From the NCBI RefSeq assembly GCF_023544465.1, contig NZ_JALPVL010000007.1:124001-188000 (forward strand): 64,000 bases of DNA, read 5' to 3'. Made by a program: the position numbers and the translations under genes. Positions 48,460-56,514 of this stretch are shown here, one piece after another. The first letter of the stretch is position 1; each line of letters starts with the position of its first letter. Below the pieces are notes generated by a model. It searched no databases, was not told the DNA's origin, and worked only from the letters and a program-made list of their open reading frames with translations. The stretch comes from Paractinoplanes maris. GTDB taxonomy: Bacteria; Actinomycetota; Actinomycetes; Mycobacteriales; Micromonosporaceae.

Positions 48460-49100
48460 CCGTTGTTCTTCGCTCATAAAGCGCCGAGTCAGCCTTCTGA
48501 ATCAATGTCTCCGGGCTGTCGGCCCGCGAGTCGGCCAGGGCGAGCCTGATCGAGACGCCGATGCCGACCTGGTGGCCGGCCACCTCGAACGGTGTGTTCA
48601 GGCACTGCTGGACCCGAGCGGCGACGGCTTCGGCGTCGTTTGCGTCCTCGGTGCCGGGGCACAGCACCAGGAACCCGTCGCCGCCGAAGCGACTCACATA
48701 GTCGCCGGGGCGGACCGCTTTGCGTAACCGCTCGGCGACCTTCTTCAGCAGTTCGTCGCCGGCCGCGTGGCCGTAGCTGTCGTTGACCGGTTTGAAGCCG
48801 TCGAGGTCGAGAAAGAGCGTGGCCACCGGACCGTTCGGATGGCGGTCCCGGTCCGGTTCAGGAACAACGTAAGGCCGGGCAGACCGGTCAGCTGGTCGTG
48901 CAGACGCGCGTGGCCCAGCCGAGCCAGGCTGATCAGCGAGGTACCTCCGATGATCAGCAGCAACAGCATGGCCGCGGCGAAGGCTGTGAAGATTTACCAG
49001 GCACGTCGAGTGGCGTCCTCAAGCGGCCCGAGCAGTCCGGCGTGCGAGGTGACGACGACGGTCCGCCAGCCGGCCCTGGACTTCGTGATCATGGCGATTA
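48460..49100 (-). pseudogene. Diguanylate cyclase (GGDEF) remnant with stop and frameshift
   Basis: Read leftward: a periplasmic sensor tail (SRAGWRTVVVTSHAGLLGPL, EDATRRAW), then an in-frame TAA at 48994-48996, then a membrane helix (AAAMLLLLIIGGTSLISLA), HDQLTGLPGLTLFLNR, a frame break near 48835, and the GGDEF domain (LFLDLDGFKPVNDSYGHAAG; RFGGDGFLVL). The active-site motif is GGDGF instead of GGDEF. The domain ends around ALYERRTT. No intact start is visible: the right end abuts the leader of the next gene. Confidence 0.75.
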
Positions 49101-49122
49101 ACGCGGAGCTGGGTGAGGTGAC

Positions 49123-49935
49123 GTGCCCTCCGGGCACCTGGTCATCACGGACGGGGGCTGTCTCGAGATGTGGTCCGGCGACCGGGTACCGGACGACGAG
49201 GAACGCCCGGCCACCGACTTCGTCATCGTCGGGCCGGATGCCGAGGCCGCCGGGGAGACCTTCGAGCGGCAGACCGGCACCCGGCTTTACAACATTCCCG
49301 CCCGCGCTGTCACCGAGTTCACGGCGACGTTCGACGACCACTGCCGGCAGCACGGGCACGATGCGAAGCTGCGGGCGTTCGAGCAGCAGGTCCCGCATCG
49401 GGAGCGGGTCCGGCACGCGGTCGCGGCCCGGGACCCGGGACCCGGGATTCATCGTCATGGGCGTACCGGTGCTGTCGATCGAGGTGCCGCCGGCCCGGGC
49501 CCTGCCGGTCACCGCCGTGCCTGGCGAGAGCACACCTGGTCGCTGGACGGGCTGGCCGACCTGGTCCTGTGGGGTCGCGACCAGGAGCGGGTCGCGGCCG
49601 AGTTCGGCGTCTCCGGGCTCGGCGGCTCCACTGATTCCTCGTACGAGTGGGTGGATCTGCCGGTCGAGGACGGGATCCGGCGTGGGCAGGCCATCGAGAG
49701 GCGCCGGGACCAACCGGACGGGCCGACGTTCGCGTTCGACTTCCGGCCGCACTCGCATCATTGGCAGGTCATGCGCCTGGTCCGAGCCGCCGAGCACGAG
49801 GCCGGGGTGATTTCCGTCGGTGGCGCGGACATCCTGATCGCGATGACCTCGGTCGGTGACGGCTTCTTTCCCGTCCACCTCGACGTCGACGCCGAGGGGA
49901 TCCCGGTCGCCCTGCGCATCGACATCGACGGCTGA
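49123..49935 (+). pseudogene. Unknown protein gene with two compensating frame breaks
   Basis: A GTG at 49123 with GAGG upstream opens 270 codons without a stop, but the protein-like frame switches twice. The flanks (GHLVITDGGCLEMWSGDRVP; ADLVLWGRDQERVAAEFGV; GGADILIAMTSVGDGFFPVH) are in one frame, while 49440-49525 makes sense only in the next (GFIVMGVPVLSIEVPPARAL). The first switch coincides with a tandem 7-bp duplication GGGACCC at 49430-49443; the second is near 49527. The C-terminal GDGFFPVHLDVDAEGIPVAL weakly recalls DUF4241-type endings; otherwise I do not recognise it. Confidence 0.6.
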
Positions 49936-49973
49936 TCTGTCGCCGTCAGCAGGCTCGGTCCCCCACCGCATCG

Positions 49974-50009
49974 TGGGCCGCCGGGAGTGGTTCCACTCGC
50001 GGCGGCCCA
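49974..50009. terminator. Strong bidirectional hairpin terminator
   Basis: TGGGCCGCC (49974) pairs with GGCGGCCCA (50009), and an inner GAGTGG/CCACTC extends the stem to about 17 of 18 pairs around a TT loop. It lies between the convergent unknown gene and the esterase. Confidence 0.75.
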
Positions 50010-50019
50010 TCGGTGCTTG

Positions 50020-50991
50020 TCAGAGGGCGATGAGCCGAGCGATCCAGGCCGCGCGGGCCTCGCGGGCCGCTACCGACAGCCCTGCCTCGGGAGCGAGAAG
50101 CTCGAAGAGGTGGTAGCCGCCGGGCCAGACGCGCAGTTCGGCTGTCCCTCCCTGGGCCCAGATCTTTGAGGCGTACGCGACATCCTCGTCCCGGAAGACC
50201 TCGGCCGAGCCGACCTCGACGTAGGTCGGTGGCAGGCCGGACAGGTCGGTGGCCAGCGCCGGTGACTCGTACGGGCTGACTTGCGGGGTGTGCCGGCGGT
50301 CGCCGAGGGAGAAGTCCCAGCCGGTGTTGTTGCTGGTGCGGTCCCAGATGCCGATGCCGTCGATCTGCCGGGCGGAGACAGTGTCGTTGCGTTCGTCGAG
50401 CATCGCGTACATGAGCACCTGCCCGGCCAGGGTGGGCCCGCCGCGGTCCCGCGCCAGGAGAGTGATGCCGGCCGTGAGGCCGCCACCGGCGCTGCCGCCG
50501 ATCGTGATCAGCCGTTCGGGATCGATGCCCAGCTCGCCGGCGTGCCCGGCGGTCCAGACCAGAGCGGCGTACGCGTCCTCGAGGGCCGCCGGGGCCGGGT
50601 TCTCCGGCGCCAGGCGGTATTCGACGGTGACCACGACGGCGTCGAAACGCTCCACGTAGTCGACGACCGGGCCGACGCCGACAAAACGATCGCCGAAGAT
50701 GAGGCCGCCCACGTGGGTGAAGAGGAAGCCGGGTCCGGCCGTACGGTGATCGGTGCGGCGGAAGACCGAGACGGTGATGTCGGGCGCACCCGGCGGTCCT
50801 TCGACGGTGTGTTCCTCGTGGGTGATCGGGCGTCCTTCGAGGAGCTGCTCGAGGGTGGGCGTGAAGCCCGGTCCGCGCAACGCCGGCAGGTCCCCGGGGA
50901 GCAGCGTGGGGCTGATCGATCGGTTGACGACCTCGAGTACCGCACCGAGTTCCGGGTCGAACGGCGGCGCGCTGTGCACGCTGGTGGTCAT
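50020..50991 (-). CDS. Alpha/beta hydrolase, hormone-sensitive lipase (HSL/type IV esterase) family
   Basis: 323 residues. The HGGG oxyanion motif reads HVGGLIFGD (about residue 96), and the nucleophile motif is GGSAGGG (about 168; GDSAGG in most members). YRLAPENPAPAALEDAYAAL is the family's classic segment; the acid is in YVEVGSAEVFRDE and the histidine in GGYHLFEL. It is expected to cleave short acyl esters in the cytosol. The ATG at 50991 overlaps the stop of the exported hydrolase (ATGA). Second gene of the pair downstream of HxlR-3. Confidence 0.9.
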   Translation of the reverse strand: MTTSVHSAPPFDPELGAVLEVVNRSISPTLLPGDLPALRGPGFTPTLEQLLEGRPITHEEHTVEGPPGAPDITVSVFRRTDHRTAGPGFLFTHVGGLIFGDRFVGVGPVVDYVERFDAVVVTVEYRLAPENPAPAALEDAYAALVWTAGHAGELGIDPERLITIGGSAGGGLTAGITLLARDRGGPTLAGQVLMYAMLDERNDTVSARQIDGIGIWDRTSNNTGWDFSLGDRRHTPQVSPYESPALATDLSGLPPTYVEVGSAEVFRDEDVAYASKIWAQGGTAELRVWPGGYHLFELLAPEAGLSVAAREARAAWIARLIAL

Positions 50992-51818
50992 CGCCGGGCC
51001 GCCTGCTCGATCGTGGCGGCCACGACGGTCGGCTTCTCCACCATGGACAGGTGGTCGGCGGTGACGGTCACCGTCGTACCGTGTGCGCGGGCGGCCATGA
51101 CCTGCTGCTCGGCGGCTGGGATGACCTTGTCCTGGGTACCGATGACGAACCAGCTCGGCTTGGACTTCCAGGCCGGGGCGCCGGACGGCTCCTGCAGGGC
51201 GCCGGCGGCGATCGGGGATTGGGAGGACGCGAGCAGCGTGCCGGCGGCGGCGGGCAGGTGCGCGGCGAACGCCTGCGGGAACAGGCTCCGCTTGACGTAG
51301 AGGTCGACGTCGCCCTGCGGGCTGGACGGGTCCTGCACGACGTCGAAGACGCTTTCGACCGGAGCCGCGAGCGCTGATCCCGGCTTCGCGCCGGTGAGCT
51401 GCACGACGGTCTCTCCTGCGTCCGGGGCGTATGCGTCGACGTAGGTCAGTGCGGTCACCCGGGGAGTGCTGGTGGCCGCGTTGGTGATCACGGCGCCGCC
51501 GTAGGAGTGGCCGACGAGCACGACGGGCCCGGTCGTGGCCTGGTTGACGAACGCGGCGACCGAAGCCGAGTCGGCGGCCAGGCCGCGCAGGGGATTCGGG
51601 GCGTTCAGCACGGTGTAGCCGCGGCGCTGCAGCAGCGCGGTGACCGGCGCGAAGCTCGACGCGTCGGCCCACGCGCCGTGCACCAGCACGATGGTCGGCT
51701 TGGCCGGGGTCTGGGTGGTCGCCGAGGCGGAGGCGGCTGGGACGACGGCCAGCGCGGCCGTGGTCGCGGCGGCCACCGCGGTGATGCGGAGCCGGCGGGT
51801 GTGGGAAGTGCTCGACAT
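50988..51818 (-). CDS. Exported alpha/beta hydrolase (VHGAWADA group)
   Basis: 276 residues with a signal peptide (RRLRI then AVAAATTAALAVVPAASASA). IVLVHGAWADASSF, elbow GHSYGG, YVDAYAPDAGET, acid near GTQDKVIPAAEQ and histidine in TADHLSMVEKP. It is a paralogue of the 37571-38413 and 14189-15004 proteins. The ATG at 51818 has a GGAGAG site. It lies 104 nt downstream of HxlR-3, with a palindrome in the gap. Confidence 0.91.
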   Translation of the reverse strand: MSSTSHTRRLRITAVAAATTAALAVVPAASASATTQTPAKPTIVLVHGAWADASSFAPVTALLQRRGYTVLNAPNPLRGLAADSASVAAFVNQATTGPVVLVGHSYGGAVITNAATSTPRVTALTYVDAYAPDAGETVVQLTGAKPGSALAAPVESVFDVVQDPSSPQGDVDLYVKRSLFPQAFAAHLPAAAGTLLASSQSPIAAGALQEPSGAPAWKSKPSWFVIGTQDKVIPAAEQQVMAARAHGTTVTVTADHLSMVEKPTVVAATIEQAARR

Positions 51819-51851
51819 GGTGCTCTCCTTGAAACTCGGGAGCCTGCGGTA

Positions 51852-51868
51852 AGTAGCAATTTGCTACT
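51852..51868. promoter_or_regulatory. 17-bp palindromic operator candidate (HxlR-3)
   Basis: AGTAGCAA and TTGCTACT around a single T, a perfect inverted repeat between HxlR-3 and the esterase pair, 33 nt from the hydrolase ATG. Confidence 0.6.
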
Positions 51869-51922
51869 CACTGCAACGTATGGCTGTGAGTTTCGAAAGG
51901 CAACGGACTCGGTGACGCCTTG

Positions 51923-52393
51923 TCAGTGAGCTGCGATACCCATCGCCTGAGGTTTGAGGTCCTCGGGCACGACGGGCTGATGGCAGTGGTGGCAGGTGTG
52001 ATCGACCTGCAGCGGCGCCCCGCAGGAATGCGGGAAGCTCTCGATCGGCTCGTCGTGGCCCCACCGGTCGCCCCACTGGGACAGGGCGATCAGGACCGGA
52101 ACCAGCTCGCGGCCGGCCGCGGTGAGATGGTATTCGAAGCGCGGCGGACGCTCGGAATACTGGCGGCGCTCGACGATGCCGGAGCCCTCGAGGCTCTTCA
52201 GCCGGTCGGTCAGGATGTTGCGCGGAGCGCCGGTGTATCCGGTGATCTGGTCGAAGCGGTGCACACCGTAGGCCATCTCGCGGATGGCGAGCAGCGACCA
52301 GCGCTCGCCGACCAGCTCCAGCGCACCGGCGATCGAGCAGGAGACGCGACGCTTGACGACATCCTGATCGGCGGTTTTGGGGGATCGTGGCAT
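51923..52393 (-). CDS. HxlR family regulator (HxlR-3)
   Basis: 156 residues. CSIAGALELVGERWSLLAIR then FDQITGYTGAPRNILTDRLK, wing RPPRFEYHLTAAGREL. It differs from HxlR-1/2 in a C-terminal cysteine/histidine cluster (HSCGAPLQVDHTCHHCHQPV), which could bind a metal. The ATG at 52393 starts MPRSPKTADQ. It probably controls the esterase pair downstream through the palindrome at 51852. Confidence 0.91.
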   Translation of the reverse strand: MPRSPKTADQDVVKRRVSCSIAGALELVGERWSLLAIREMAYGVHRFDQITGYTGAPRNILTDRLKSLEGSGIVERRQYSERPPRFEYHLTAAGRELVPVLIALSQWGDRWGHDEPIESFPHSCGAPLQVDHTCHHCHQPVVPEDLKPQAMGIAAH

Positions 52394-52459
52394 CCCCCCA
52401 GCTTAATCCGTTGTGTTTTGGAACTGACTCGCCGCTGTCCGGGCTGCCAAGATGTCGAC

Positions 52460-52939
52460 GTGCGAAACGCCGACTTCTACATCACGACCGCGCAGGTCCT
52501 GCCGGCGCTTCTGATCGCCTTCGCGATCGAAGCGAACGTCTTCTTCCGTCAACGTTTTCGGGCGCAGCAGCTCGGGATGCTACCCATTGGCTGGTTCGGC
52601 GACCGCTTCCATGACCCGGACGAGCGGGCCCGCGCGATCGAAGCTCGGCGCTGGCCGAATTATCGGACCGAGCCGCAGAGATATCGCACGGTCATGACGA
52701 GGCGACTCGTGCGGACGGTGCCCGTCGCCATCATCGTCTTTCTCGGCGAGGTCGCCGCTCTGACCGTGCTGTGGACCGGGACCGACGGATGGTTCCCCCT
52801 GCTTGCCGCTCCGATCTGCGCCATCGCCATGGTCATCATGACCGGCGTGGTGGTCCTCTTCCTGATGCTGCGCTTCGTCCTTCCGGACACCGAGCAGTAC
52901 GAGCCGCCTCAACCCACGGATACCACGACGCCAAGCTGA
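52460..52939 (+). CDS. Hypothetical membrane protein
   Basis: 159 residues from a GTG at 52460. Three hydrophobic segments: TTAQVLPALLIAFAIEANVF near the N-terminus, VAIIVFLGEVAALTVLW, and APICAIAMVIMTGVVVLFLM. A polar, arginine-rich stretch lies between helices 1 and 2. No family recognised. Divergent from HxlR-3 and convergent with the histidine kinase. The start has no strong ribosome site. Confidence 0.65.
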   Translation: MRNADFYITTAQVLPALLIAFAIEANVFFRQRFRAQQLGMLPIGWFGDRFHDPDERARAIEARRWPNYRTEPQRYRTVMTRRLVRTVPVAIIVFLGEVAALTVLWTGTDGWFPLLAAPICAIAMVIMTGVVVLFLMLRFVLPDTEQYEPPQPTDTTTPS

Positions 52940-52967
52940 CAACCGCAGCGACCACCGGGGCCGATCG

Positions 52968-54983
52968 TCAGGGCGTCTGGAGGGTGGCGGCCGCGGTGGT
53001 CAGCGGCAGGCGGCCCTCGACCCGGACGCCCGCGCCCGGGGCGGCGGTGATCTCGACCGTGCCGCCCACCGCGCCGACGCGGTCGGCGATGCCGGTCAGG
53101 CCCGTGCCGTCGCCGGGCTGCGCCGGGTCGAAGCCCGGGCCGTCGTCGGCCACGGTGAAGCGCAGCCAGCCGTCGTCGGCGTCGAAGCGCACGGTGACCG
53201 CGGTGCCCGGTGCGTGTTTGACCGCGTTCTGCAGGGCCTCCAGCACGGCGAAGTAGGCAGCAAGCTCGACGTCTTCCCCCGGGCGAAGACCGTCGAGGCC
53301 CGGGCCGGCCGTGACCTCGACGGTGGCCGGGGCGGCGCGCGCCCGGGCTTTGACCGCGGCGACCAGGCCGCGGGTGGCCAGCACCGGTGGGTAGATGCCG
53401 CGGGCCAGGTCGCGCAGGTCCTGGAGGCAGCGGTCCAGGTCGGCGCGGGCCCGGGCCAGCGCCGACGGGTCTGTCTCGGCCGCGCCGAGGCTGACCGCGA
53501 GGGCGACCATGTGCTGCTGGACGCCGTCGTGGATGTCGCGCTCCAGCCGTCGCCGGCCGCGGGCCTCGGCGGTGACGATGCGCCGCCGGCTGGCGGCCAG
53601 GTCGGCCAGCCGGTGCTCCAGCCGGCCGGCGAGGATGACACCGCGCAGCGCGGGCCCGGCTTGCGCGGCGAGGTCGGCGAGCAGCCGCCGGTCGGCCGGG
53701 GTCAGCGGCCGGTCCACTGAGGACCGTACGGCCACGTCGCCGACCACCTCGCCCAGGTGCCACACCGGCACCTCGATCAGATCGGGCGTCGCCTCCGGCG
53801 CCGGCGTAGCGGGGAACCAAGCCTCACCCGCCTGTGCGCCGGTGTAGGCGCGGACCCGGGCCGCGGGCACGCCGAGTCCCAGGGCGAGCGCGCGAGCTGT
53901 GCCCGGCAGCACATCGCCCGGCGCGGGCGTCTGGGCCAGCTGGCGGGGCAGGGCGGCCAAGGCCTCGTACGGCGTCGCGCGCACCCCCAGGACCATCCGC
54001 CGCGCTGTCCGGCTGATCCGTTCCTTCACCGGTGCGAACAGGATGGCGACCAGCGCCGTGGCGACGACCGAGGGCAGCAGCGCGGGCGTGGAACCGGTCG
54101 TGCCGGCTACACGGCCGAAGGTGACCACCACGCCGACGTACACCGCCGTGATCCCGATGGTCAGCGCGCCGTAGACGATGGTGGTGACCAGCACCTGGTC
54201 GAGGTCCCACACCCGGTAGCGCAGGGCGCCGACGATGAGGGCGGCGGGCAGCCCGACCGCCACCGCGGCCACGAAGCCGGCCACGGCGACGTCGTGCAGG
54301 CCGGGAACCGGCTGCAGCAACAGGAATCCCGCGGCGAGGCCACCGGCGAGGGCCAGCGGGATCAGCCGCCGGCGGTCCTCGCCGGTCGTCCGGGCCAGCC
54401 GGACGACCAGGTTTCCGGCCGCCACCACCAGAAGCAGCAGGCCGAGCGACGTGACGATCTGGCTCAGACCGGCCACCCGGTCGGCGGACGCGGCGGGCAG
54501 CGCGCCGGTCCACGGGATGTCGTAGTGGAAGGTCTCATCCGGAATCGGTCCTGGGCGGATCAGATTGAGGATGACGGCGACGACAGTCAGAAGGAGACCG
54601 GCGGCCAGAACCGGTCGCCAGCGTCGCGACGGCAGGCGTCCGTCCGGGAAGAGCAGCACCAGCAACGCGATCGGCACCGGGAAGAACAACGGGTCGAGGG
54701 CGAGACCGATCGCGGCGACGGCGGAGTGCTCACGGGCCGCGTACACCCGCAGGGCGAACTCGAGGGTGAGGGCGCCGCCCGCCGTGACCAGCAACGGCCC
54801 GAGCGGGTTGGCCGGGCGCAGACCCGTCAGCAACGCGCCGGTCAGCCCGAACATCAGCCCCGTGGCCAGCGACGTGAGCACGAACAGGCCGGCGCCGGAC
54901 CCGATCGCCGGAACGGCCCCGGCGACGGCCACCACGGTCAGCAGGGCGGCACCGGCGATGCAGGCGCGCAGGCGGAGGGTCAT
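52968..54983 (-). CDS. Membrane sensor histidine kinase (NarL/DesK-type HisKA_3)
   Basis: 671 residues. About ten membrane helices fill the first 340 residues, then a GAF-like segment (ALAALPRQLAQTPAPGDVLP to about 470). The dimerisation/phospho-acceptor motif is RRRLERDIHDGVQQHMVALA (His at about residue 498), and the ATPase has NAVKHAPGTAVTVRF, DDGPGFDPA and GTGLTGIADRVGAVGG. ATG 54983 was chosen where the first helix begins; a GTG at 55013 is in frame. Divergent from its probable partner, the response regulator at 55052, across a palindrome. Confidence 0.92.
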   Translation of the reverse strand: MTLRLRACIAGAALLTVVAVAGAVPAIGSGAGLFVLTSLATGLMFGLTGALLTGLRPANPLGPLLVTAGGALTLEFALRVYAAREHSAVAAIGLALDPLFFPVPIALLVLLFPDGRLPSRRWRPVLAAGLLLTVVAVILNLIRPGPIPDETFHYDIPWTGALPAASADRVAGLSQIVTSLGLLLLVVAAGNLVVRLARTTGEDRRRLIPLALAGGLAAGFLLLQPVPGLHDVAVAGFVAAVAVGLPAALIVGALRYRVWDLDQVLVTTIVYGALTIGITAVYVGVVVTFGRVAGTTGSTPALLPSVVATALVAILFAPVKERISRTARRMVLGVRATPYEALAALPRQLAQTPAPGDVLPGTARALALGLGVPAARVRAYTGAQAGEAWFPATPAPEATPDLIEVPVWHLGEVVGDVAVRSSVDRPLTPADRRLLADLAAQAGPALRGVILAGRLEHRLADLAASRRRIVTAEARGRRRLERDIHDGVQQHMVALAVSLGAAETDPSALARARADLDRCLQDLRDLARGIYPPVLATRGLVAAVKARARAAPATVEVTAGPGLDGLRPGEDVELAAYFAVLEALQNAVKHAPGTAVTVRFDADDGWLRFTVADDGPGFDPAQPGDGTGLTGIADRVGAVGGTVEITAAPGAGVRVEGRLPLTTAAATLQTP

Positions 54984-55020
54984 GGCCCGCAGTCTGCCGG
55001 TCGGGGTCGCCACAACGCAC

Positions 55021-55034
55021 TGGTGCAGGCACCA
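55021..55034. promoter_or_regulatory. Response-regulator operator candidate 1
   Basis: TGGTGCAGGCACCA: arms TGGTGC/GCACCA with a 2-nt spacer, between the divergent kinase and regulator genes. Confidence 0.6.
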
Positions 55035-55051
55035 CGATCTATTGTCGGTGC

Positions 55052-55705
55052 GTGCCTATTCGGGTGGTCGTCGCTGAGGACAGTCTGCTGGTCCGGGAGG
55101 GACTGCGCAGTCTGCTGTCCGGCCGGCCCGAGGTGGAGCTGGTGGCCGTCTGTGCCGACCTCGGCGAAGTCCTGACCGCGGTGGCCGAGCACGACCCCGA
55201 CGTGGTGCTGACCGACATCCGGATGCCGCCCACGATGACCGACGAGGGCATCCGCCTGGCGGCGCGGCTGCGGCAGGAGAAGCCGTCGACCGGGGTGGTG
55301 GTTCTCAGCCAGTACGACGATCCGGAGTTCGCGGTCGAGCTGCTGGCCGACGGCTCCCCCGGCCGGGCCTATCTGCTCAAGGAACGGATGTCCGACCCTC
55401 GGGAGCTGGTGGGGGCGATCGTCGCGGTCGCCGCGGGCGGCTCCGTGGTGGACGCCAAGGTGGTCGAGGCGCTGGTCCGCGGGCACGCCGAGCGGTCGCC
55501 GCTGGCCGGGCTGACGGCCCGTGAGCAGGACGTGCTGGCCTGGATGGCGACCGGCAAGGACAACCGGGCGATCGCCGCGGGCATGTTCCTGACCGTCCGG
55601 GCGGTCGAGAAGCACATCAACAGCATCTTCGCCAAGCTCGGGCTGGGCGAGGAACCCGAGGTGCACAAGCGGGTCAAGGCGGTGCTACTGCACCTGGCCG
55701 GATAA
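55052..55705 (+). CDS. NarL/LuxR family response regulator
   Basis: 217 residues. Receiver domain with acidic pair AEDS (about 8-11), phospho-Asp in VVLTDIRMPP (about 54) and Lys in YLLKERM; LuxR HTH beginning LTAREQDVLAWMATGKDN and containing VRAVEKHINSIFAKLGL. The start is GTG at 55052. The divergent kinase and the shared palindrome make it that kinase's output; the second palindrome in front of DUF998 gives a likely target. Confidence 0.93.
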   Translation: MPIRVVVAEDSLLVREGLRSLLSGRPEVELVAVCADLGEVLTAVAEHDPDVVLTDIRMPPTMTDEGIRLAARLRQEKPSTGVVVLSQYDDPEFAVELLADGSPGRAYLLKERMSDPRELVGAIVAVAAGGSVVDAKVVEALVRGHAERSPLAGLTAREQDVLAWMATGKDNRAIAAGMFLTVRAVEKHINSIFAKLGLGEEPEVHKRVKAVLLHLAG

Positions 55706-55730
55706 CGAGCGCTGGACAACGAGCGCTGGA
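55704..55730. repeat. Tandem 14-bp repeat at the end of the response regulator gene
   Basis: AACGAGCGCTGGA occurs at 55704-55716 and 55718-55730. The first copy includes the last two bases of the stop codon. Confidence 0.6.
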
Positions 55731-55732
55731 TA

Positions 55733-55748
55733 GTGGTGCCTGCACCAC
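55733..55748. promoter_or_regulatory. Response-regulator operator candidate 2
   Basis: GTGGTGCCTGCACCAC: the same TGGTGC-N2-GCACCA palindrome as at 55021, here 87 nt upstream of the DUF998 gene. Confidence 0.6.
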
Positions 55749-55834
55749 CATCGTTGTCGTGGGCGCACCCTGGGGTGGACGCGCCGGGTCCGTGAGTCTG
55801 TGGGAGCAAATAAAACCACGGAAGGACCTCACGA

Positions 55835-56500
55835 ATGTCCACCCAGACCGCGACCGCCACCGCCATCCACCGATGGCCGGTTCCGGCCCGCATCGGCGCC
55901 GCCGGCGTCGCCACCTTCTTCGCCGCGTCGATCGTCACCGCGGCTCTCACCCCGGGCTACCGCTCGACCCGGGACCAGATCAGTGCGCTGGCCGCGCTCG
56001 ATTCGCCGTACGCCGGCATCATGATCTTCGGTTTTCTGGCCGCGGCAATCGGGTTGGTATCGACCGGCGTCGGCCTCGCCCGGCGGTACGGCGCCACCCT
56101 TTCCGGCAAGATCGCGGCCGGTCTGGTGACGGTCGCCGGAGCATTGATGGTCCTCGCCGGCCTCGCCCGGCAGGACTGCTCGCAAGCATTGCCGAGCTGC
56201 GTCGACCACGGCGACGGGGCGCTCGCGTCGGGCAGCTTCTGGATTCACCAGTACGTGTCCCTGCTGCTCTTCCTGCTGCTCGTGAGCGCCTCGTTCGTGC
56301 TCGTCCGGGCGGTGCGCCGGACCGAGGGTTTCGGCTTCCTCAAGGTGGCGGCACGAATCATCGCGTACGGGACTCTGGCCCTGACCGTGGCCATGGTCGT
56401 GGTCGGCTTCGGTGACCACGACGGGCTGGTGCAGCGGCCCTATCTGGCCGTCCTGTTCGGATGGCCGATCCTGGCGGCGGCCATCGCCCCGCGCCGCTGA
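55835..56500 (+). CDS. DUF998 family membrane protein
   Basis: 221 residues with about six hydrophobic segments. The first loop, TPGYRSTRDQISALAALDSP, is the typical DUF998 signature, followed by a conserved cysteine pair region RQDCSQALPSCVDHGDG and HQYVSLLLFLLLVSAS. Function unknown. ATG 55835 follows GGAAGGA. It is preceded by the TGGTGC palindrome and is thus a probable target of the neighbouring two-component system; the EamA gene follows after 14 nt. Confidence 0.88.
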   Translation: MSTQTATATAIHRWPVPARIGAAGVATFFAASIVTAALTPGYRSTRDQISALAALDSPYAGIMIFGFLAAAIGLVSTGVGLARRYGATLSGKIAAGLVTVAGALMVLAGLARQDCSQALPSCVDHGDGALASGSFWIHQYVSLLLFLLLVSASFVLVRAVRRTEGFGFLKVAARIIAYGTLALTVAMVVVGFGDHDGLVQRPYLAVLFGWPILAAAIAPRR

Positions 56501-56514
56501 TCGGCGTGCCACTG

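Noticed and set aside
53757-55175. 472-codon plus-strand frame opposite the histidine kinase
   Set aside because: Low-complexity Gly/Arg/Gln/His composition; the minus strand carries the complete kinase motifs.
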